From Diogma glabrata (Eukaryota > Arthropoda > Insecta > Diptera > Cylindrotomidae): 64,000 bases of DNA. Numbering within the stretch: the first letter of the stretch is position 1; each line of letters begins with the position of its first letter. The notes beneath the pieces were generated by a model. It did not search any database. It was not told where the DNA came from and saw only the letters and a program-made list of their open reading frames with translations. Below are positions 45,701-53,360 of the stretch, piece after piece. The position numbers were made by a program, and so were the translations under genes. The stretch lies in assembly GCA_963693315.1 (NCBI GenBank), contig OY856187.1, positions 377,962,053-378,026,052 of the forward strand, given 5' to 3'.

Positions 45701-47423
45701 TTTTTCTGTGGGTAAAACACCAATGAACTATTTGTTCAGCTTCCATTCTGGAACTTGTTTTTGATTTCAGGTTAAGTTTCTCTGACAACTTTTTAATGTA
45801 AAACTCTGAAGATTTGAGAGATTTAAAAGTCGTTAGAATTTTATCACTTTTATTCGGCTTAAGTAATTTTTGAATGCCGTATTTGTCATGATCTCTTTTA
45901 CTTCCTTTTGTTACATTTTGATGTTTTTTGTAAACATTTTGCCTACATTTCAGAGATGCCCTATGTTTATTATAGTCATTTTTATGGCTTATTTTCGATA
46001 GAGATTTCCTATGTTTATTATAATATTTTTTATTAGAAATTTGTTTTTCTCTATTTTGCTTTGTTAAAATTGTAGTTTTACGTCTTTTATTGTTATTTTG
46101 ACATAGCTCAACTTCAACTTGGTTGTACGTTCGTTTTTTACCGTGTTTTACTTCTTCTGGTTCGCTTTTTTCTAAATTGGATTTTTCTGCTTTTATTTTC
46201 GGTTGTGCACATATTGGCAAAGAAATTTGCGAAGAAATAAAATTTTCTGTAGGAAAATGTTCAATACAATGCTTTTCCAGCAGCTTTAACAGATGCGGGC
46301 GCATTAGTTCTCTTTTATAATTAACTGTTTCTGGGTTAATACCGAACAACAGCGAAACAGCAAAAGCAATAGCAAAAACGCCACAGTTAGTCAAATCAAC
46401 CTGCGATTGTACTTTAGGGAATTCAATAGAGATTGAATGAAAATGTTGAAATAATTTTTGCAAAAATAGTATATGTTGTTCGTCCATAAATCCATTGTTC
46501 ATTGAGTCATATATATAAATTGAATTATTTTTACAGTTGTAATAAGAACAAACCCAATGACCACGACTGGGTAGTATTTGTATATGACTTTGGTTAGGCG
46601 GAATGGATTTAATTTTTTTTAAATTTTGAATGTATATTGTCTCATATGGCTTAAAAACCGTTAAATTTTGAACAATGGCAGTAAATGCAGTCATATGCCT
46701 ATCAGTAAGACAATTTTCACTGTTGATAATATACTTATCATTATTTGTTAGGAATTGTAAGCCCAACATAGGTAATTCCTGCCATACAATTGTTTTCCTT
46801 TTTACAGGCTCTGCCAATAGTTCGACACGTTTTTTATGGATTGGCTTTTCAACAGTACGATTTTCTGCGATCTGCAAAGGTATGGTTTGTTCGTACTGTG
46901 TACATTGCGGGAAATGTGTGATTTTGCCAGAATTATACATTTGAAGCAAATGCGGACGCATAAGATTATGTTCATAACGTAAAGATTCAGGCTTTACGTT
47001 ATATAAACATGAAACAGCAAATGCAATGGCATACACACCACAGTCATCGCTGTTAGGTTGCTGTTGAACGATTGGAAATGCAATATCTTTCAAACGTATG
47101 CTTGGAAAGAGTCTTTTCAAAATGAGCTTTAATTCTTTACTCAAAATACATCTGTTGATAGAATCGTAAATGTAAACATATTTTGTATTATAAAAGCAAC
47201 ATACCCAATGATCCGGAAGATATATAATCTGGATCAAAGACTTCTCTATTGGCGCGGGTTGGATGAACTTCGCATATTTCCATAAAACTCTTTGAGGAGT
47301 ATACCCGAATTGCTTGATCATATAATTGAAAACCAAAATATGGGTCTCCTCAAGTTTTCCTTTTGGTCCAGAGTTGACAATAATTTGTTTATCCCTTTCC
47401 GATAAACTTTCGATATTAAACAT
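39753..47423 (-). CDS. Helitron Rep/helicase with two Ulp1 proteases and a USP deubiquitinase
   Basis: An intact 2,556-aa frame from a true ATG. Domains: Ulp1-like (C48) protease 1 with His72, Asp87, Gln122, Cys128; protease 2 with His289, Asp306, Gln341, Cys347; basic linker with YNKHR repeats (466-505); Cys-rich DUF6570-like region (about 825-960); Helitron-like Rep domain with ATWFLTLSPAEW (1258-1269), HUH pair His1343/His1345 and the Tyr pair Tyr1490/Tyr1494 (YITKYETK); Pif1/RecD-type SF1 helicase with Walker A GEGGTGKS (1799-1806), Walker B IIIDEV, GDLLQLPPV and a C-terminal motif VI; USP (C19) domain with the Cys box around Cys2300, a zinc ribbon (Cys2392, 2397, 2442, 2445) and the His box GHY (His2516) with Asn2531-Asp2532. 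Known roles: Rep nicks and rejoins single strands, the helicase unwinds DNA. Inference: the proteases remove SUMO or ubiquitin from host or self proteins. An AATAAA overlaps the stop region. All catalytic residues are present, so the protein may be active. Confidence 0.95.
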   Translation of the reverse strand: MFNIESLSERDKQIIVNSGPKGKLEETHILVFNYMIKQFGYTPQRVLWKYAKFIQPAPIEKSLIQIIYLPDHWVCCFYNTKYVYIYDSINRCILSKELKLILKRLFPSIRLKDIAFPIVQQQPNSDDCGVYAIAFAVSCLYNVKPESLRYEHNLMRPHLLQMYNSGKITHFPQCTQYEQTIPLQIAENRTVEKPIHKKRVELLAEPVKRKTIVWQELPMLGLQFLTNNDKYIINSENCLTDRHMTAFTAIVQNLTVFKPYETIYIQNLKKIKSIPPNQSHIQILPSRGHWVCSYYNCKNNSIYIYDSMNNGFMDEQHILFLQKLFQHFHSISIEFPKVQSQVDLTNCGVFAIAFAVSLLFGINPETVNYKRELMRPHLLKLLEKHCIEHFPTENFISSQISLPICAQPKIKAEKSNLEKSEPEEVKHGKKRTYNQVEVELCQNNNKRRKTTILTKQNREKQISNKKYYNKHRKSLSKISHKNDYNKHRASLKCRQNVYKKHQNVTKGSKRDHDKYGIQKLLKPNKSDKILTTFKSLKSSEFYIKKLSEKLNLKSKTSSRMEAEQIVHWCFTHRKNEMCRLERTLSKGKEQATAAITRSELASSDIQSRLIALCGTSKHLRTTEAYFMDTAYKQDKTTDLYVMNSTGKLMNLLPTEVEKYKGKTKTTWSCSDLMCKLDDVKVLEQYSNFLKLMNSTKITTINYFVENIQQCDALHANVYKLGHPSSCYIDCSTCKSVFISTLILAPHFPKVRYLKLIVQQIVRLVSEINRLDKAFVDADVAVLQALCQKIKNETTCSLHNKKEIDLGETKLRQTYKNAYFALTRRACDNPIYACICCGKLCSRRDITAISKLKQTIETELWRRLLKNAIEEKRDCDFVCKYCLKIIRNNKMPPTCFLNNLVVGVQPKEISSLNNIEKMLVQRAKAFQVVMRMGTVGNKSLPPKQRLQKVKGRTFHLPLPTEETLRRICDNHEAINNNHELHILVRSLPNTSTKIIWENFVDVNKVLACLIKLQEINPHYKNIILPKQASGLLKHLKNVKFELDATIEEESEAKSCIAEDKVMGVSDNTTGIDEKISENYKPALLTPISKYDNFYDQYTIYPINETRINKTSTELYQMKKVQDIPINNKNKFIDLLCFPDLYPNGENGQHANREILLTDFEYIKNRLMSKWHPQFRLNIQYLFFLLNDNNNRQLKAGIYHKLNIVNPRLQYTAKSCLDLLKKDLLETNLSTVFSRLRNTEQYWKIPRANLQCMVDHYGPATWFLTLSPAEWLWNDLIDYIRQVNSPYLDTVAREELIVADPVSASRFIENKFHAMLAFICSNDAPLGKVIHFFWRREYQGRGLQHYHMLLWTENTPIIGESSPTEVAEFIMKHITCRIPNKKTSPILYKRVTNHQKHRHNSYCLRTKKTKSGFRKVCRFGFSRTITDKIIIRNVVTAVAGRKMLKAKSRLYDIPRASGEELINDYNPAILLAWEGNMDIQFCGEKSKTITYYITKYETKGEKSYAKDMLTEIDSTKSLQSRLWAYSIRALNHRECGALEAADTLLGISLFGTDPLTKIKWINVNEIRGKKLKDRATIESLSADSTDIFCRNVTDDHYPNRPLELESYCLYDFVKWFDLVYSKPTNKDVECYRINKGFYLRKRTHEALINHFKYKVDTQPEQYYFSLLFLFKTWRKVEHLKNGCESYAEAFDSLKLHLKNAMQYHEKRTEIDQAFEQVQELIKQQIKVIENEESPHNIESLECKPVEAEEAMKDFKGIHENIANVDIEAVVSKLNSDQKRVFDKVINALQPGSEILRLYISGEGGTGKSYLIFAIRCWIKQVLGKRVAITAPTGIAAHSIQGLTIHRLFQLPVEHGGTAKYRPLSDIALKTLREQLCDVPLIIIDEVSMISNITLMYIHLRLAEVFDTGDTNDGWFGKIHVLLFGDLLQLPPVHENPAYVQITPSETAKHIGSFGNFHLWRELFAYEELTINMRQKEDSFYRDMLSRIRIGLLTAADKKTLKEKQIVFANQTVYGRLKELCTVILSLPSDTVCLFPTRNMCDVLNKEMLSTIPTETIELHAKDSIQCRPVLLKKVQKVLESNEENCSRTGGLPKTITIKLETKIMILRNIDVSLGLVNGTVGTVKSIARDLDDKNDVNAITIVLSSGMEHVIEKISVKFEIMDGVYILREQFPICLSYAITIHKSQGLSLKQAVIDAGNNMFAPGQAYVAFSRLTSLEGLHLINFDPSSIKASAGAIVEYNRLRLIYRPDLPRLEVVKKSFDVMIDNKWATNEDVSKAQNSALNMAIQTTKIRGLPNTDGVSCYVNATLQCLFNCVSIIKELKKLPKSHRLRITLENFLSNNKNVDVQALKSFINESIYGTNQQQDVAQFITDVLNQTPSIKTVVEHSISYTTTCLNVNCKYTTTIVETNFIISLPVTIARRATVTLQQLLDHELSRRDVVNAKCDNCSNNKKTRKSDIAAVAQILIVQLNLFEMKNTKFIKIENCRIKEVPSTTINIAGYCFKVISAIFHTGTLDMGHYTTMLKQKSSWQWINDSIVEKKSWPKNARGAYIFFLQRQI

Positions 47424-47681
47424 AGCTTAGAATTATAAACATAAATATAAGTAAAAGATTTAGTTTTAGTGTCATTGATTTAATATTCACCTGGTTAATC
47501 TATCGAATATCGAATAAGATTAATTTCAATATTTATTTTCACTACAAAAATATTTACTGAATGTATATTATAAAAATATAATCACAAATTATATTATATA
47601 TATAATTATTTCAAATAAAATTTGAATTAAATATAATTTTCAGTTTTTTTTTTAACAATTGTTAACAATTTTTTTTAAACT
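47424..47681. promoter_or_regulatory. Upstream region of the Helitron gene
   Basis: AT-rich DNA directly 5' of the start codon (the gene runs leftward). A promoter must lie here or further right if the gene is expressed, but no specific motif can be supported. Confidence 0.3.
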
Positions 47682-47825
47682 TAGATTTTTTCAAACCTTA
47701 ATCACTTGCTACGGTGAAATTTTTGTTTATTTGGTATATTTATCACAATACATACATATTGATTGATTTTATATATATTTATAAAAGATGTCGTTTCACA
47801 TTTCCCCGAAATCTGCAAATCGACT
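47682..47825 (+). repeat. Direct repeat, copy 1 (CACTTGCTACGGTGAAA)
   Basis: This shares AGATTTTTTCAAA, CACTTGCTACGGTGAAA, TTTGTTTATTTGGT and AATCTGCAAATCG with 48127..48600. Copy 1 lacks the MITE present in copy 2. Confidence 0.65.
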
Positions 47826-48126
47826 AAAACTAAAATCAACTAAAACTATGCAGCTCGGTGTCCTCAACGCCTCCAATCTTCTTCATATCCCTCTTGATTG
47901 ACGTCATACTAAAAACACAATGAACATTGCCATATACAAGAAATTGGATTATGTTGTGTTTTTGAATTTTTTTTATGTTAAATATATTTTGAATTTTTTT
48001 ATATGGAGATTTAATTTCAATATGGCGCTACAAGTTCACGATTTTTTCTATGCTAAAAAATGAAGCAGGCTTATGATATTGGAGGTTTCGTTGACCTATA
48101 TAATTTTCGAAGTTTATATTTAAAAA

Positions 48127-48600
48127 TAAGATTTTTCAAAATGAGATTAACCAAACGTTAGCCACTTGCTACGGTGAAAATTTGTTTATTTGGTGTGTAT
48201 ATTCATCATAAAACATAAATGCTTGATTGTTATTTATATATAAGGCGCGTTCCATTGAAAATCAAACTTACTCAAATTTGCTTTGATCTACTCTACCTCG
48301 AACAAGTTATGTAGTTGAAAAGCAGTTTAATTTTCGATTTTATTTAGATCGGTTATAAACTTGTTTTGGTATTTTTAATAATAAAATGGACCAGTTAGAT
48401 CTAAATATCAGCCCAAAATAAAAAAATTTAATAATAATAAAATAGTGTTATGTTTTTGAAAAATTTTCAAATTTTTGGCGTTCCATTGGTGATCTACTCA
48501 AAAGCTACTTTGAGCAGCTATTTTGTTCCAAAGGAACGCACGTATTATGATAGATTTCGCGGCCCATTTCGTCGATAAAATCTGCAAATCGCTGCAAATC
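48127..48600 (+). repeat. Direct repeat, copy 2, interrupted by a MITE
   Basis: This is the second copy of the repeat at 47682..47825. The 299-bp insert at 48244..48542 separates its two halves. Confidence 0.6.
48244..48542. mobile_element. MITE with GCGTTCC inverted ends
   Basis: The left end GGCGCGTTCCATTG is matched by GGAACGCACG preceded by TTCCAAA on the right. Internal words (TTTGATCTACTC and GATCTACTCAAAAGC) add to the inverted structure. No coding capacity; it resembles short hAT-type ends, which is a guess. Confidence 0.55.
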
Positions 48601-48869
48601 TGCAAATTCGAAATCTGCAAATCGCTAATTTGCAGATTTCGAACTTTGACATTATTAGTGTTACGCGCTTGCATTTAATTCTTATATCAAATTGTTATTT
48701 GGTTATGTTTAAATATTTAAATTTGAAATAAATAATATTGGTGAGTATTTGTGAAGAAAGGGATTGTTTTATTTTGCTTCATATTCATATATACATAGCT
48801 TTATTTATATAATTCATATATACATATTCATATATACAAAGCTATATACATATAAATTTATATAGCGCG

Positions 48870-49397
48870 ATTAGCTATACATATTATATATTGCGATTCT
48901 TATGAATCGCGATATATAAATATATATATAATAGGTATAGCTAATCGCGCTATATAAATATATATCATATATATATCGTCGCTTTAATAATGAAACAACG
49001 TATGCTATTTATACGTTGTTTTTATATAATAGGTGCGCTGCATTCCCCATAAGGGTATCTTTGAATTGACGTTTTTACATTTTCGAATTATTTTATGACT
49101 GGGGGTAAAAATTAATAAATTATAAATTAACGTCCATGCAAATGCATGCGCACATCAAACTTTAAACTCAAATATCTCGAAACTATACTTTTGCGTATAC
49201 GTCATTTCATTATTAAAGCGACGAATTATATAGCTATGTTTAAGTATATAGAAACAATCAATTTTTGTGTTTAGATTCATTTCAGTTATAATATTTGTTC
49301 TCTTCACAATTCAATTTATAGCCGATGGAAGTATAAGACGATGATGAAGCGAAACTTACCCTCCACGGATTACAACAGCATTACGTTAAGTTGAAGG
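48870..49397 (+). repeat. Large tandem duplication, left copy
   Basis: The left part (48871..48976, with TTGCGATTCTTATGAATCGC and GGTATAGCTAATCGCGC) and the right part (49231..49397) recur in the same order at 49398..50004. The copy ends with the Hel25E-like exon. Confidence 0.75.
49322..49396 (+). pseudogene. Hel25E: Hel25E/UAP56 exon fragment, copy 1
   Basis: This 75-bp exon-like piece is framed by an acceptor (TTTATAG|CCG) and a donor (AAG|GTTAGC). It encodes PMEV, a stop, then [20 protein letters not shown]. The second part is the highly conserved linker region of the DEAD-box RNA helicase UAP56/DDX39B (fly Hel25E), used in splicing and mRNA export. The stop (TAA in GTATAAGAC) falls where a Tyr-Val or Phe-Val pair is expected, so a 3-base loss is a likely cause. 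No other exon of the gene is seen nearby, so this is a captured or duplicated fragment, not a gene. Confidence 0.85.
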
Positions 49398-49451
49398 TTA
49401 GCTATACATATATATTGCGATTCTTATGAATCGCGATATATAAATATATAT

Positions 49452-49701
49452 CTGTAGGTGGGAGGTAAACTACACCAAGTCACATTTTTAAAATTTTACA
49501 GGAAAGCCAAAAAACTGTTTGAAAATGGACTATTTACTATGGACTTGGACTATTTAAAATTGTTCTATCTCGAAAACTACACTAGTTAGGACTACTCAGT
49601 GCTATTAACCTCTCGGTAGAGAACAAAATCCTGATTCTAACAGTATAAAAAAACGTATTTTGAAAAAATTGGACTTGGTGTAGTTTACCTCCCACCTACA
49701 G
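49452..49701. mobile_element. 250-bp MITE with 30-bp perfect inverted ends
   Basis: 49452..49481 and 49672..49701 are exact reverse complements beginning CTGTAGGTGGGAGGTAAACT. ATATAT flanks both sides, which would fit a short target-site duplication, but it lies in TA-rich sequence and is weak evidence alone. The paralogous segment near 48935 lacks the insert. Confidence 0.9.
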
Positions 49702-49741
49702 ATATATAATAGGTATAGCTAATCGCGCTATATAAATATAT

Positions 49742-49837
<96 letters not shown>
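49742..49837. repeat. (TA)n microsatellite, about 95 bp
   Basis: Pure TA repeat inside the right duplication copy. The left copy has only a short TA run at the matching place (about 48959..48978). Confidence 0.95.
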
Positions 49838-49838
<1 letters not shown>

Positions 49839-49929
49839 CTATGTATAAGTATATAGAAACAATCAATTTTTGTGTTTAGATTCATTTCAGTTATCATAAT
49901 ATTTGTTCTCTTCACAATTCAATTTATAG

Positions 49930-50004
49930 CCGATGGAAGTATAAGACGATGATGAAGCAAAACTTACCCTCCACGGATTACAACAGCATTACGTTAAGAT
50001 GAAA
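49930..50004 (+). pseudogene. Hel25E: Hel25E/UAP56 exon fragment, copy 2
   Basis: Near-identical to 49322..49396, with the same in-frame TAA, so the lesion predates the duplication. Differences: GCG to GCA (silent), TTG to ATG near the end, and loss of the GT donor (AAATTGACC instead of AAGGTTAGC). Confidence 0.85.
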
Positions 50005-50879
50005 TTGACCTATCTTCATACAGTAAGCTTCCCTTAAACAACTTATCAATTTATTGTATGTATTTTATATATATTTCACGGATATAAATAAAAGAATTTA
50101 GTTTTAATGAGGAATATTTTATTTATTGTGATTTTAAGTACTAACTTTTAATAAAATGATACATATTTTTCCTAGAAAGGATTAAATTATAATGTTTTTA
50201 TTTTTGATTTTTAAAAAAAGTGTCTTAGCTATTTACATTTTAAACTTTTTAAACTTACAATAGATGGCTTAAGACAGAATCAGTTGGAGGAAATCGCTTT
50301 GATCTTAATATTATATGAATTTCATTTTTCAATAATCGTTTTCGAAATTTTATATGTTTTAATTAATTTTGTATACGGTTTATTGTACAAAATCTATTTC
50401 AAATTAAAATTTAAAGGTGAGTTTATGTTACAAAACTCGTCATAAGTTCATATATGTTAAACAACATTAGATCAAATCATTTTTTTGAGGTTATGTCTAC
50501 TAGGTTCAGCGTAAATAAAGCAAAGTGGTAATCGCTATTTTTTTCACGAACAGCGATCTACCGCATCGCTTTGATTCAGTATATTCAATAGTTACGACTC
50601 TATCGACACTATCAGTGAATCAGTTCAATGTGGACGTGTTGCGGTATAGGTGTTGCGGGACGTGTTGCGGTAGTGGTCAATGGCCAGCGTCAATGTGGAC
50701 GTTAAAATCCACCTAGGGTACTCCTGTACTAATTTGTTTTGGTTCGAGTAGACCGGTTGGTCTAATTGTAGTTTACTGGTTATGATCACTTCAATTCTAT
50801 TGTAATTTTATCTGTAAACCTGTTCGTAACATCTATCTATTAAGACTTAACTCTATTACTCACCCCTCTGTTGATTTCT
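50005..50879. other. No gene seen
   Basis: AT-rich DNA. A short GC-richer patch with repeated GTGTTGCGG words lies at 50636..50670. Nothing coding can be supported. Confidence 0.5.
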
Positions 50880-50984
50880 TTTCCTCTAATATGTGTGTAA
50901 AATTAAAAGTCTTACTCTCGTTTTCGTTGACACTATTTATTTAAATTATAAGTTTTTGTGTAATGGATTTATAATAATACTTTA

Positions 50985-51178
50985 GATTTTTCTTTTAAGC
51001 AATATTCAATTGACACTTTCAGATTTTAGTGAATTCCTATGAACACTTTGAATAATTTCTAATAACACTTTAGATTTTTATTTGAAGGAATTTTCTAATG
51101 GCACTTTTGACTTCTAGTGAATTCCTATGAACACTTTGAATAATTTCCGATAACACTTTAGATTTCTTGTAACACTTT
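50985..51178 (+). repeat. Degenerate tandem repeat, about 110-bp unit
   Basis: GTGAATTCCTATGAACAC followed by TTTGAATAATTTC and AACACTTTAGATTT occurs about twice, with a partial copy at the left edge. Confidence 0.75.
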
Positions 51179-51300
51179 TTTGGGCTTTTCGGCGTAGCCC
51201 GAATTTTTATGCACGTACCGGTTTCGTAGTTGGAAAAAAGACTACTTTGAATGTTTCAAATTCTCTATTATGTATAGGGAATTTTTGTAAACGTTCAATT

Positions 51301-51500
51301 NNNNNNNNNNNNNNNNNNNNNNNNNNNNNNNNNNNNNNNNNNNNNNNNNNNNNNNNNNNNNNNNNNNNNNNNNNNNNNNNNNNNNNNNNNNNNNNNNNNN
51401 NNNNNNNNNNNNNNNNNNNNNNNNNNNNNNNNNNNNNNNNNNNNNNNNNNNNNNNNNNNNNNNNNNNNNNNNNNNNNNNNNNNNNNNNNNNNNNNNNNNN
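51301..51500. other. Assembly gap, 200 N
   Basis: Exactly 200 unknown bases, which suggests a placeholder and not a measured distance. Order and orientation across it depend on scaffolding. Confidence 1.
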
Positions 51501-51636
51501 GCTATTGTTGTTAAATATATTTTTGATAGATTTGTGTTTGGAATTCTAAGACACTAGAAATGAATGTATTCAATTGAATAGAATGAAAAATTGCTTTGAA
51601 AAGTGAAAGATCCGTAACAAAAGTTTTATCTCAATT

Positions 51637-51720
51637 CGGTCGGTTCGGGGAATCGAACCGGCGTCCCTCTGATCAAAGTTTATATGGTTAACCATTTAAC
51701 CAACTCGACCAGCGACGAGA
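51637..51720 (-). repeat. tRNA-derived repeat (SINE-like), copy 1
   Basis: On the minus strand it has an A box, TGGTCGAGTTGG (51711..51700), fitting TRGYNNARYNGG, and a perfect B box, GGTTCGATTCC (51659..51649). The flanks do not form a paired acceptor stem and the T stem is mismatched, so this is a pol III-type tRNA-derived repeat and not a working tRNA. Confidence 0.75.
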
Positions 51721-52083
51721 TAAAAATTTTGTTTTTGGACGATCGACTTAACATCACAATTATTTAAATTCATTTTTAATGTCAATTTTTTGTCTTATTT
51801 ATTTATTCTACGAACACGTTTTACCGTTCTTCATACCTCAACTAAGTTGACATTGAATGAAGAACATTATGGATCTACGAATATGGGAGACAAATCCCAA
51901 CTAGTGGAGAATGGCCACTAACCAATTTAAATTCAAGATTTTATTAAGAGTTTAGCAATGGATCTAACCATTATGTAGTTTAGAATTCTAAGACACTAGA
52001 AAAAAAATGAATGTATTCAATTGAATAGAATGAAAAATTGCTTTGAAAAGTGAAAGATCCGTAACAAAAGTTTTATCTCAATT

Positions 52084-52167
52084 CCGGTCGGTTCGGGGAA
52101 TCGAACCGGCGTCCCTCTGATCAAAGTTTATATGGTTAACCATTTAACCAACTCGACCAGCGACGAG
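52084..52167 (-). repeat. tRNA-derived repeat (SINE-like), copy 2
   Basis: Same A and B boxes and same orientation as copy 1. It differs in flanking bases (ATTCCGG instead of ATTCGG). Confidence 0.75.
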
Positions 52168-52277
52168 ATAAAATTTTGTTTTTGGACGATCGACTTAACA
52201 TCACAATTATTTAAATTCATTTTTAATGTCAATTTTTTGTCTTATTTATTTATTCTGCGAACACGTTTTACCGTTCT

Positions 52278-52340
52278 TAAATGGTTAACCATATAAACTT
52301 TGATCAGAGGGACGCCGGTTCGATTCCCCGAACCGACCGG
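52278..52340 (+). repeat. tRNA-derived repeat, copy 3, truncated
   Basis: In opposite orientation, it keeps the B box (52317..52327) but starts inside the unit at AAATGGTTAACC, so the A box is gone. Confidence 0.7.
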
Positions 52341-52500
52341 AATTGAGATAAAACTTTTGTTACGGATCTTTCACTTTCAAAGCAATTTTTCATTCTATTC
52401 AATTGAATACATTCATTTCTAGTGTCTTAGAATTCTTAACTACATAATGGTTAGATCCATTGCTAAACTCTTAATAAAATCTTGAATTTAGATTTGTGTT

Positions 52501-52965
52501 TGTTTAGATAAAAGACGTTTTATATTTGATATATAATATATTTTTTATAAAACTTATTAGTTTTTTATGTGAAACATAAAGTATATATAATCTTAATTTA
52601 AGATTTAGTAAATTTCAAGGCATAATTTTATTTAATTTAAGTAAAATTAAGATAAGATTATAAAAAAATAAATTTTTTTTCGATTTCATCAATAAAAAAC
52701 TTGCATTATTACGTAAATTATTTTGACATTACTAATGTCACAAAGAAAATTTAAAAAATAAACGTTTGGTTTTATACTTTTATTTTATATGATATTCTGT
52801 ATGTATACAATAATACAACTATTAAATTTAATAAAAATAGCTCCTAATAAATAAAAAAAATCTAAAATGTATTTTTTAGAATTAAAATATTATATTTCAT
52901 TAGTGCATGTTAAAGGTGCATCATAGACAAAAATGAAGTGGTTGTGGTTTATAGAGCCGGTACTC
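52501..52965. other. No gene seen
   Basis: AT-rich DNA, probably the 3' flank of the possible gene at 52966 (minus strand). No polyadenylation pattern stands out from the general AT richness. Confidence 0.4.
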
Positions 52966-53360
52966 CTATTCTTCGTGGTGCCTGTTGTGTGCTTTTCGTA
53001 TTTCCAACTTAAACTTTTGTTGAAAATTTTTCAAAGAGTCCAGATGTGTTTTCCAGACATCTGTTAGGATATTGAGAAAACATTATTTTATCTTACAATA
53101 TAATAATATATTTTGTAATTAAAATTTACCGAAAATAATTTTCATGGTTAGATCAAATTTTTTGATAGGGAGCTTTCCCTGTTATACCTCCCCAGTTATA
53201 CAAAAAAATTAGTTCATCTTCGAACACGCTTTTAAACGCCACTGATAATCCTTTTCCCAAATTGACCCGCTGAACTAAAATGCTTTCTGGAAATAAGAAT
53301 TGGGGCAACTCCACGTAGCTCACGTTACAAAATGACACAGTTTTCGATTTTATAATTGCT
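52966..53360 (-). CDS. Possible last two exons of a small host gene, function unknown
   Basis: On the minus strand a frame ending ...VAFKSVFEDELIFLYNWG reaches a donor (GGGGAG|GTATAAC, exon end 53188). A 127-bp intron follows to CCTAACAG at 53061, and the next exon (53060..52966, 95 nt) continues in phase as DVWKTHLDSLKNF, then QQKFKLEIRKAHNRHHEE and a stop. The join makes a non-random, charged C-terminus, which argues for a real gene. The 5' boundary is uncertain: the frame is open back to about 53360, with a weak acceptor (AATAG) there. Upstream exons and a start were not found. A pseudogene fragment is the main alternative. The family is not recognised. Confidence 0.35.

Larger units (their letters stand above)
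49398..50004 (+). repeat. Large tandem duplication, right copy
   Basis: This is the second copy of 48870..49397, changed by a 250-bp MITE insertion (49452..49701) and an expanded TA array, and shortened between its two conserved parts. Confidence 0.75.
51928..52500. repeat. Palindrome, about 220-bp arms, holding tRNA-derived copies 2 and 3
   Basis: 51928..52147 and 52278..52500 are reverse complements. The arm runs from AATTCAAGATTTTATTAAG through TTAGAATTCTAAGACACTAG to the middle of the tRNA-like unit (ATGGTTAACCATTTAA). The left arm's inner half also repeats 51541..51840 directly, so the unit occurs three times in two orientations within 1 kb. Confidence 0.85.

Noticed and set aside
51247..51549. 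100-aa frame across the assembly gap
   Set aside because: Most of its codons are N; it has no information content.
51637..52167. Functional tRNA genes
   Set aside because: A and B boxes are good, but acceptor stems do not pair and the T stem is mismatched; tRNA-derived repeat instead.
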